A stretch of 5,028 bases of DNA from NCBI GenBank assembly GCA_028692205.1, contig JAQUXV010000038.1:1-5028 (forward strand). Direction: 5' to 3'. A program made the position numbers and the translations under genes. The notes under the pieces are model-generated. The model saw only the letters and a program-made list of their open reading frames with translations, searched no databases and was not told the origin of the DNA. Origin of the DNA: Eubacteriales bacterium. GTDB lineage: Bacteria; Bacillota_A; Clostridia; Christensenellales; Aristaeellaceae. Shown here piece after piece: positions 1 through 5,028 of the stretch; the first letter of the stretch is position 1; the number at the start of each line of letters is the position of its first letter.

Positions 1-8
1 GCGTTAGG

Positions 9-22
9 CGAACAAATTTTCG
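9..22. promoter_or_regulatory. Weak candidate DinR/LexA-like box upstream of the Fe-S gene
   Basis: CGAAC-AAAT-TTTCG matches the Gram-positive SOS box CGAAC-RNRY-GTTYC at 12 of 14 positions and contains a perfect CGAA-N6-TTCG dyad. It lies about 30 bases upstream of the extended -10 element of the first gene. The stretch is AT-rich and the right half lacks the conserved G of GTTC, so a chance match is quite possible. The call rests on the motif alone. Confidence 0.25.
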
Positions 23-48
23 TATTGATCTAGGAAAACAATCTGAAC

Positions 49-59
49 TGTGTTATACT
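49..59 (+). promoter_or_regulatory. Extended -10 promoter of the DUF362 gene
   Basis: TGTGT-TATACT reads as the TRTGn extension followed by a -10 hexamer (TATACT, 54-59; five of six to TATAAT). A TTGATC at 25-30 resembles a -35 but its spacer would be 23 bases, too long, so the extended -10 probably carries recognition. The predicted transcript start is near 66, giving a leader of about 20 bases before the TTG start at 89. This promoter also rules out the GTG at 50, which lies inside it, as the start codon. Confidence 0.6.
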
Positions 60-72
60 CGATTCATAACCG

Positions 73-82
73 AAAAGGGGGG
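73..82 (+). promoter_or_regulatory. Ribosome binding site that fixes the TTG start at 89
   Basis: AAAAGGGGGG ends six bases before TTG at 89-91. No comparable purine run lies upstream of the in-frame GTG at 50, which also falls within the predicted promoter. This supports TTG 89 as the true start. Confidence 0.7.
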
Positions 83-88
83 CTCACT

Positions 89-1204
89 TTGGAAAAGGCA
101 AAGGTTTACTTCACGAATTTTCGTACCAAACCTAACCAGAGCTTAACAGATAAACTGTATCGGCTGCTGCGGAAAGCCGGTATGATGGATATGCCTGTCG
201 ACGGTAAATTTACGGCGATCAAGATTCATTTCGGCGAACCGGGAAACCTTGCTTTCCTGCGTTCAAACTACGCAAAGACCGTTGTGGATGCCCTGAAGGA
301 GGTTGGCGCGCGCCCGTTCCTGACGGATTGCAATACCCTGTATCCCGGGATGCGCCGCAACGCGCTGGATCATATCGACGCGGCTTACCTGAACGGCTTT
401 TCCCCTTTGCAGACCGGCTGCCACGTGATTATCGGCGACGGCTTGCTGGGCACCGATTTCGTCAGCGTTCCCGTGAAAGGCGAATACTGCGATCACGCAT
501 TGATCGGCCGCGCCATCACGGATGCGGAAGTCATCATCAGCCTGACGCACTTCAAATGCCACGAGGGCACCGGCATCGGCGGCGCGCTGAAAAACCTTGG
601 CATGGGCTGCGGTTCCACCGCCGGCAAGCGGGAAATGCATTGCGACGGCAAGCCGGTTGTCAGCGAGGACGCATGCATCGGCTGCGGTATGTGCGTACGG
701 CAATGCGGCTCGGACGCGATTACCCTTGTGGAAACCCCGCGGGGCCGCAAGGCGAAGATCGACCACGACAAGTGCTCCGGCTGCGGCCGCTGCGTAGGCG
801 CGTGCTATAAGCAGGGAGCCATCGGCGGCGCGGACGGCGGCAACGATATGCTGAACTGCAAGATCAGCGAATATGCCATGGCCGTCGTGCAGGGCAAACC
901 GAACTTCCACATTTCGCTGGTTGTGGATATTTCGCCGTTCTGTGACTGCCATGCGGAGAACGATGCGCCAATCCTGCCGGATATCGGCATGTTCGCCAGC
1001 TTCGACCCCGTGGCGCTGGATACGGCCTGCGCCGAAGCCGCTTTGAAAACGGAGCCCCTGCCGGGCAGCGCGCTGGCGGAAAAGAAAAACCGCACCGGCG
1101 ACCATTTCCATGATATGCACCCCGTAACCAACTGGCGCGTCGGCGTGGAGCACGCGCAGAAGATTGGCCTTGGGACGACGGCCTATGAGCTGATTGAGAT
1201 TTAA
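89..1204 (+). CDS. DUF362 domain Fe-S protein with 2x[4Fe-4S] ferredoxin insert (COG2768-like)
   Basis: This is a 371-residue cytoplasmic protein with no signal peptide or membrane segment. The N-terminal half (about 1-185) and the C-terminal part (about 250-371) look like DUF362, including [10 protein letters not shown] in the C-terminal part and a closing segment rich in [11 protein letters not shown]. Between them sits a bacterial ferredoxin module with two CxxCxxCxxxC motifs: C196, C199, C202, C206 and C229, C232, C235, C239. These should bind two [4Fe-4S] clusters, which implies electron transfer or Fe-S-dependent chemistry. The family is common in anaerobic Bacillota and archaea, but its reaction is not established to my knowledge. 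The TTG start was chosen because of the run of G at 77-82 and because the protein then begins [13 protein letters not shown], the usual family start. An in-frame GTG at 50 would add 13 residues but lies in the promoter, and a TGA at 44-46 closes the frame. Length and motifs are intact. The next gene, uvrA, follows after 176 bases with no clear functional link. Confidence 0.9.
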   Translation: MEKAKVYFTNFRTKPNQSLTDKLYRLLRKAGMMDMPVDGKFTAIKIHFGEPGNLAFLRSNYAKTVVDALKEVGARPFLTDCNTLYPGMRRNALDHIDAAYLNGFSPLQTGCHVIIGDGLLGTDFVSVPVKGEYCDHALIGRAITDAEVIISLTHFKCHEGTGIGGALKNLGMGCGSTAGKREMHCDGKPVVSEDACIGCGMCVRQCGSDAITLVETPRGRKAKIDHDKCSGCGRCVGACYKQGAIGGADGGNDMLNCKISEYAMAVVQGKPNFHISLVVDISPFCDCHAENDAPILPDIGMFASFDPVALDTACAEAALKTEPLPGSALAEKKNRTGDHFHDMHPVTNWRVGVEHAQKIGLGTTAYELIEI

Positions 1205-1216
1205 CCGGTTTCTGTG

Positions 1217-1244
1217 CCCGCGGGGGAAGAACTTCCCCCGTGGG
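1217..1244 (+). other. Strong GC-rich hairpin after the DUF362 gene, no T tract
   Basis: The left arm at 1217-1228 pairs with 1233-1244 over 12 base pairs, with one G-U wobble (1220/1241) and a four-base GAAC loop. It starts 12 bases after the TAA stop, where a terminator would be expected. It is followed by GTAACGCGG rather than by T residues, so it does not qualify as a canonical intrinsic terminator. It could be a 3' stability element, an attenuating pause hairpin, or a partial terminator that lets transcription run on into uvrA. Confidence 0.6.
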
Positions 1245-1251
1245 GTAACGC

Positions 1252-1351
1252 GGGCGCTGTGACGATACCAGTGGGCTGAATACTGCTCCGCGCGGATTGT
1301 CACGCCCATTAAGAAGAACTGACGTTCCCGTGACGGCGCTTGCCGAATGGG
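1252..1351 (+). other. Foldable leader region before uvrA with alternative stems
   Basis: Several complementary segments are visible. Stem A is GGGCG (1252-1256) plus TGACGAT (1260-1266) against ATTGTCA-CGCCC (1296-1307), 12 pairs with a three-base bulge. Stem B is CCCATT (1305-1310) against AATGGG (1346-1351), enclosing a small CGGC/GCCG hairpin (1334-1337 with 1342-1345). Segment GTCACG (1299-1304) is also perfectly complementary to CGTGAC (1329-1334), so it could leave stem A for another partner. I do not recognise a known riboswitch or T-box class. No good sigma-A promoter is visible in this gap, so it is unclear whether the whole region is transcribed. In GC-rich DNA such pairings can arise by chance. 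Confidence 0.3.
1315..1328. promoter_or_regulatory. Candidate DinR/LexA operator (SOS box) of uvrA
   Basis: AGAAC-TGAC-GTTCC contains the perfect dyad GAAC-N4-GTTC and matches the Gram-positive SOS consensus CGAAC-RNRY-GTTYC at 12 of 14 positions, the exceptions being the first base and the first R. Its centre lies about 60 bases upstream of the uvrA start. uvrA is a classic LexA/DinR-regulated gene in Bacillota, which makes position and motif agree. No clear -35/-10 pair overlaps it, so the mode of repression cannot be read from the sequence. Confidence 0.6.
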
Positions 1352-1364
1352 AAGAACCGATGAT

Positions 1365-1371
1365 AAGGTGG
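1365..1371 (+). promoter_or_regulatory. uvrA ribosome binding site
   Basis: AAGGTGG lies nine bases before the TTG at 1381. An in-frame TAG at 1372-1374 closes the frame just upstream, with only GTA and GTC codons in between, so TTG 1381 is the earliest possible start. Confidence 0.75.
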
Positions 1372-1380
1372 TAGGTAGTC

Positions 1381-4233
1381 TTGCAGGATAAACTGATTGT
1401 TCGCGGCGCGCGAGAGCATAACCTGAAAAACGTAACGCTGGAAATTCCGCGGGATAAGCTGGTGGTTTTCACCGGGCTAAGCGGCTCGGGGAAAACCAGC
1501 CTTGCGTTCGATACAATCTACGCCGAAGGGCAGAGGCGTTATGTGGAAAGCCTTTCCTCATATGCGCGCATGTTCCTGGGCCAGATGAACAAACCCGATA
1601 TCGACAGCATTGAGGGCTTATCGCCCGCCATTTCCATCGACCAGAAAACGACCAGCCGCAACCCGCGCTCCACCGTGGGCACGGTAACGGAGATTTACGA
1701 TTATCTGCGTTTGTTATATGCCCGCGTCGGCGTGCCGCACTGCCCCAAGTGCGGCAAGGAAATTAAGCAGCAGACCATCGACCAGATGGTGGACCAGATT
1801 ATGCTGCTGGCCGAAGGAACCAAAATGCAGATTCTTGCGCCCGTGGTGCGGCAGCGCAAGGGCGAGCACCAGAAGCTACTGGAGGACGCCCAAAAGCAGG
1901 GCTACGTGCGTGTGAAGATCGACGGGGAGATGTACGAGCTGGACGATCCGCCGGTATTGGATAAAAAGCGCAAGCATGATGTGAGCATCGTCATCGATCG
2001 TCTGATTGTGCGCGACAGCGATGATTTCCGCCGCCGCCTGTCCGACAGCCTGGAAACGGCTGCCGGCGCGGCGGAGGGGCTGGTGCTGGTGGACCTGTTC
2101 GAGCAGGGCGAGATGATGTTCTCGCAGAATTACGCCTGCCCGGACTGCGGCATCTCCATCGAGGAGCTTGCGCCCCGCATGTTCAGCTTCAACAGCCCTT
2201 TCGGCGCGTGCCCGGAATGTGGCGGTCTCGGCACCATCCTGCGCATCAGCGTGGAGAACATCGTACCCGATCCGAAAAAGAGCCTGAACGAAGGTGCCAT
2301 ACAGGCCAACGGATGGAACTTCTCCGATCAGGGCAGCATTGCGAGCACCTATTTCCGTGCGCTGGCGAAGCGATACAACTTCAGTTTGGATACGCCTTTC
2401 GAGCAGCTGCCGCCCAAAGTGGTCGATTTATTGATGTACGGCACGGGCGATGAGAAAATTACCGTCTTTTACGAGGGCGCGCATGGGCAGGGCCATTACA
2501 GCACGACTTTCGAGGGCGTGATCAACACGCTGATGCGCCGTTACCGGGAAACCAGCAGCGAAGGCATGAAGGCCGCGTACGAGGAATACATGAGCGCGGA
2601 ACCCTGTTCCACCTGCGGCGGCAGGCGGCTGCGGCCGGAAGTGCTGGCCGTAACGGTGGGAAGCATGAATATCAGCGAAGCGAGCGACCTTTCCATCGTC
2701 AAAGCCCGCAGTTTTTTCGGTGGGCTGAAGCTGAAAGGCAATCAGGCGATCATCGCGACGCAGATTCTACGGGAGATCGAGAGCCGGCTCACGTTTCTGG
2801 ACAGCGTAGGCCTCAGCTACCTTACTCTGTCGCGGGCGGCGGGCACGCTGTCCGGCGGCGAAGCGCAGCGAATTCGGCTGGCGACGCAGATCGGCTCCAG
2901 CCTGATGGGCGTGCTCTATATTCTGGACGAGCCTTCCATCGGCCTGCACCAGCGTGACAACCATAAGCTGATCGCCACCCTCAAGCGCCTGCGTGATCTG
3001 GGCAACACGCTGATCGTGGTGGAGCACGACGAGGATACCATGCGCGAAGCCGATTACATTGTGGATGTCGGGCCGGGCGCGGGCGTACACGGCGGCAGGG
3101 TGATCGCGCAGGGCACCTACGACCAGATTGTCGCCAACCCGGAATCGCTGACCGGCCAGTATTTATCCGGCCGGAAGTATATTCCCGTGCCGCAGACGCG
3201 GCGCGAACCCAAGAGCTGGCTGACGGTGAAAGCAGCGGCGGAACACAACCTCAAGAAAATCGACGTGGATTTCCCGCTGGGGGTGTTCTGCGTGGTTACA
3301 GGGGTAAGCGGCTCGGGTAAATCCAGCCTGGTGAACGGGATTCTGTACAACCATCTGGCCAAGGTGCTAAACCGCGCCAAGACCCGTGCGGGCAAATTCG
3401 GCGGTATCGAGGGTGTGGAGCAGCTGGACAAGATTATTGCCATTGACCAGAGCCCCATCGGCCGCACGCCGCGCAGCAACCCGGCCACCTATACGGGTTT
3501 GTTTGATTTGATCCGCAAGCTGTTTGCCATGACGCCGGATGCCAAGGCCCGCGGCTACCGCGAAAACCGCTTCAGCTTCAACGTGAAGGGCGGGCGGTGC
3601 GAGGCCTGTTCCGGCGACGGACTGCTGAAAATAGAGATGCACTTCCTGCCGGATGTATATGTGCCCTGTGACGTTTGCAAGGGCATGCGTTACAACCGCG
3701 AAACGCTGGAAGTGCGCTACAAGGGCAAGAACATTTACGAAGTGCTGGAAATGACGGTGGAGGAAGCGCTTACGTTCTTTGAGGCGCATCAGCCCATCCT
3801 GCGCAAACTGCAAACGCTGTACGACGTTGGGTTGGATTACCTGAAAATCGGGCAGCCCAGCACCGAGCTGTCCGGCGGTGAGGCGCAGCGCATCAAGCTG
3901 GCGACCGAGCTCAGCCGGCGGGCGACCGGACGAACCATCTATTTGCTGGATGAGCCGACCACCGGCCTGCACGTGGACGATGTGGGCCGTTTGCTGACCG
4001 TGCTGGAACGGTTGGTGGAGGGCGGCAATACGGTGCTGGTGATCGAACATAACCTGGATGTGATCAAGTGCGCCGATTACCTGATCGACCTTGGGCCGGA
4101 AGGCGGCGACGGCGGCGGCAAGCTGGTGTGCGCCGGTACGCCCGAAATGGTTGCCGAATGTAAAAAGAGCTACACGGGGCAATATTTGAAACCTGTTCTG
4201 GAAAAGGGAAGGGAACGGTGGGGCAAGGAATAG
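1381..4233 (+). CDS. uvrA: UvrA, DNA-damage recognition ATPase of the UvrABC excinuclease
   Basis: This is a complete 950-residue UvrA, the dimeric ATPase that scans DNA for bulky lesions and loads UvrB for nucleotide excision repair in the cytoplasm. It has two ABC modules. Module 1 carries Walker A G32-S40 (GLSGSGKTS), signature LSGGEAQR at 490-497, Walker B with D516-E517 and switch H549. Module 2 carries Walker A 641-649 (GVSGSGKSS), signature 830-837, D857-E858 and H890. The UvrB-binding and insertion regions fall at about 120-400. Two C4 zinc sites are intact: C253, C256, C277, C280, and C740, C743, C763, C766, the latter belonging to the DNA-contacting zinc finger. Further CxxC pairs (C121/C124 and C409/C412) could form the additional zinc module known from Gram-positive UvrA. 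Length is typical and no catalytic residue is missing. The gene starts at TTG. It is not next to uvrB here, and a DinR-type box upstream suggests SOS induction. Confidence 0.98.
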   Translation: MQDKLIVRGAREHNLKNVTLEIPRDKLVVFTGLSGSGKTSLAFDTIYAEGQRRYVESLSSYARMFLGQMNKPDIDSIEGLSPAISIDQKTTSRNPRSTVGTVTEIYDYLRLLYARVGVPHCPKCGKEIKQQTIDQMVDQIMLLAEGTKMQILAPVVRQRKGEHQKLLEDAQKQGYVRVKIDGEMYELDDPPVLDKKRKHDVSIVIDRLIVRDSDDFRRRLSDSLETAAGAAEGLVLVDLFEQGEMMFSQNYACPDCGISIEELAPRMFSFNSPFGACPECGGLGTILRISVENIVPDPKKSLNEGAIQANGWNFSDQGSIASTYFRALAKRYNFSLDTPFEQLPPKVVDLLMYGTGDEKITVFYEGAHGQGHYSTTFEGVINTLMRRYRETSSEGMKAAYEEYMSAEPCSTCGGRRLRPEVLAVTVGSMNISEASDLSIVKARSFFGGLKLKGNQAIIATQILREIESRLTFLDSVGLSYLTLSRAAGTLSGGEAQRIRLATQIGSSLMGVLYILDEPSIGLHQRDNHKLIATLKRLRDLGNTLIVVEHDEDTMREADYIVDVGPGAGVHGGRVIAQGTYDQIVANPESLTGQYLSGRKYIPVPQTRREPKSWLTVKAAAEHNLKKIDVDFPLGVFCVVTGVSGSGKSSLVNGILYNHLAKVLNRAKTRAGKFGGIEGVEQLDKIIAIDQSPIGRTPRSNPATYTGLFDLIRKLFAMTPDAKARGYRENRFSFNVKGGRCEACSGDGLLKIEMHFLPDVYVPCDVCKGMRYNRETLEVRYKGKNIYEVLEMTVEEALTFFEAHQPILRKLQTLYDVGLDYLKIGQPSTELSGGEAQRIKLATELSRRATGRTIYLLDEPTTGLHVDDVGRLLTVLERLVEGGNTVLVIEHNLDVIKCADYLIDLGPEGGDGGGKLVCAGTPEMVAECKKSYTGQYLKPVLEKGRERWGKE

Positions 4234-4261
4234 CACTTCCGCCCGCCACGGGACAACCGAA

Positions 4262-4290
4262 TTGATAACGCGTCTGCTTTCTGCTATAAT
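4262..4290 (+). promoter_or_regulatory. Near-consensus sigma-A promoter for the MBL-fold gene
   Basis: TTGATA (4262-4267, five of six to TTGACA), an exact 17-base spacer, and TATAAT (4285-4290, six of six) preceded by TGC, giving an extended -10. Transcription should begin near 4297, leaving a leader of about 64 bases. By motif quality it should be a strong constitutive promoter. It overlaps a large inverted repeat at 4267-4311. Confidence 0.88.
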
Positions 4291-4313
4291 GGCTCAAGAA
4301 GCAGGCGCGTTTT
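4267..4313 (+). terminator. Terminator-like inverted repeat after uvrA, with the next promoter's -10 in its loop
   Basis: The left arm at 4267-4280 pairs with 4298-4311 over 14 base pairs, including two G-U wobbles (4273/4305 and 4280/4298), around a 17-base loop. The right arm runs into TTTT (4310-4313), which is a short U tract. It lies 33 bases after the uvrA stop, so it probably ends uvrA transcription. The T run is short and the loop is large, so efficiency may be modest. The TATAAT of the downstream promoter lies in the loop, so the dyad could alternatively or additionally be a protein-binding operator. Confidence 0.55.
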
Positions 4314-4346
4314 CCATACCGAATAAGGGCTTTATGCCTGCCGACG

Positions 4347-4352
4347 AGGAGG
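4347..4352 (+). promoter_or_regulatory. Ribosome binding site of the MBL-fold gene
   Basis: AGGAGG is a perfect Shine-Dalgarno core, eight bases before ATG at 4361, and settles the start of the partial gene. Confidence 0.85.
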
Positions 4353-4360
4353 AAACACCG

Positions 4361-5028
4361 ATGAAGCTGACTTTTCTGGGCGCGGCGCGCGAGGTGACCG
4401 GCAGCCGGTATTTTCTGGAGGCTTGCGGCAAAAAAATGCTGGTGGATTACGGCATGGAGCAAGGCGCAAATGTGTATAAAAATACACCGTTGCCTGTGGC
4501 CGCTCATGAAGTGGATTATGTTTTCCTGACCCATGCGCATATCGACCACAGCGGGTGGCTGCCGCTTTTATACAAGCAGGGCTTTCGCGGGAAAATTTTC
4601 ACCACGGAGGCGACGACGGACCTTTGCGCCATCATGCTGATGGACTCCGCCCACATTCAGGAAATGGAAGTGGAATGGAAGAACCGGAAGGCCAAACGCA
4701 GCGGCAATGAACTGGCGGAACCGCTTTACACCACCGAGCACGCAGCCGCAACCATGAAGCTGTTCGCTCCCTGTAAGTATGATCAATCCGTAGCGGTATG
4801 TGAGGGAATCGCTATCCGGCTGGTGGATGTAGGCCATCTGCTGGGCTCCGCATCCATTGAGGTTACCGTGACCGAGGAAGGCAAAACGCAGGTGATCGCG
4901 TTTTCCGGCGATATCGGCAACCTGAACCAGCCGTTGATTCGCGACCCGAAATACATTACAAAAGCCGATTATGTCATCATGGAATCCACCTACGGGGACC
5001 GGAGCCACGGCCCAATCCCCGACTATGT
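4361..5028 (+). CDS. MBL-fold hydrolase, beta-CASP RNA-processing family (COG1236-like), 3' end cut off
   Basis: The open frame from ATG 4361 runs off the window end after 222 full codons with no stop. The start MKLTFLGAAREVTGSRY is typical of bacterial relatives of CPSF73/Ysh1. The metallo-beta-lactamase motifs are in order: HAHIDH with H58, H60, D62 and H63 (motif 2), H159 in GHLLGS (motif 3) and D184 in SGDIG (motif 4), followed by ESTYGDR at about 209-215. These residues bind two zinc ions for phosphodiester hydrolysis. The beta-CASP domain and the C-terminal RNA-specificity segment should lie beyond the window, since family members usually run about 450-550 residues. The likely role is a cytoplasmic ribonuclease, endo- or exonucleolytic, but the substrate cannot be told from the sequence. 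It has its own strong promoter and ribosome binding site, so it is a separate transcription unit from uvrA. Confidence 0.92.
   Translation, partial: MKLTFLGAAREVTGSRYFLEACGKKMLVDYGMEQGANVYKNTPLPVAAHEVDYVFLTHAHIDHSGWLPLLYKQGFRGKIFTTEATTDLCAIMLMDSAHIQEMEVEWKNRKAKRSGNELAEPLYTTEHAAATMKLFAPCKYDQSVAVCEGIAIRLVDVGHLLGSASIEVTVTEEGKTQVIAFSGDIGNLNQPLIRDPKYITKADYVIMESTYGDRSHGPIPDY

Noticed and set aside
263..1309. A 348-codon open frame on the - strand over the DUF362 gene
   Set aside because: It lies antisense to a well-supported gene, has no recognisable domain, and its composition (rich in Ala, Arg, His) is that of a GC-rich shadow frame.
1297..1325. TTGTCA (1297-1302) as a -35 element
   Set aside because: It is five of six to consensus, but the hexamer at a 17-base spacing is TGACGT, which is not a credible -10. 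A few other spacings gave nothing better.
1340..1367. Possible uvrA promoter TTGCCG (1340-1345) with GATAAG (1362-1367)
   Set aside because: Both hexamers are poor and the transcript would start after the AAGGTGG ribosome binding site, which makes no sense for uvrA.
1347..1391. Short frame ATG 1347 to TAA 1391 overlapping the uvrA start, as a leader peptide
   Set aside because: It is only 14 codons, with no ribosome binding site in front of it and no regulatory codon run.
3367..4236. A 289-codon open frame on the - strand over the end of uvrA
   Set aside because: It mirrors the second ABC module of uvrA in another frame, shows no family motif, and is a shadow frame.
4568..5008. A 146-codon - strand frame over the MBL-fold gene
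   Set aside because: The + strand carries intact MBL motifs with a promoter and ribosome binding site, so the - strand frame is a shadow.
1..5028. CRISPR arrays, insertion sequences, tRNA or rRNA genes, phage or defence genes
   Set aside because: I saw no direct-repeat arrays, transposase motifs, cloverleaf-like segments or defence domains. The window reads as core chromosome.

Overview
This is a 5,028-base stretch of an ordinary bacterial chromosome, most likely from a Gram-positive Clostridia-type Bacillota (inference). The pointers are strong AGGAGG-like ribosome binding sites, frequent TTG starts, extended -10 promoters of the TRTGn-TATAAT kind, a DinR-type (Gram-positive LexA) operator candidate, and a COG2768-type Fe-S protein common in anaerobes. 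Base composition is moderately GC-rich. I cannot name the genus.

Layout, all on the + strand: (1) 1-88, a short upstream region with an extended -10 promoter (TATACT at 54-59). (2) 89-1204, a 371-residue DUF362 protein with a two-cluster 4Fe-4S ferredoxin domain, starting at TTG. (3) 1205-1380, a 176-base gap with a strong hairpin, a set of alternative stems, a GAAC-N4-GTTC dyad matching the DinR/LexA box, and the uvrA ribosome binding site. (4) 1381-4233, a complete uvrA (950 residues, TTG start) with every expected ATPase and zinc motif. (5) 4234-4360, a compact intergenic region in which a near-consensus sigma-A promoter sits inside a terminator-like inverted repeat. (6) 4361-5028, the first 222 residues of a metallo-beta-lactamase-fold hydrolase of the beta-CASP RNA-processing type, cut by the window edge.

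The three genes do not form an obvious pathway. uvrA is nucleotide excision repair and probably SOS-controlled here. The Fe-S protein is of unknown function. The MBL protein is probably a ribonuclease with its own promoter. uvrB is not adjacent, unlike the uvrBA arrangement of many Bacillota. I see no mobile element, CRISPR array, tRNA, rRNA or phage gene. The best material for a second look is non-coding: the promoter inside the terminator hairpin, the SOS box, and the foldable leader before uvrA.
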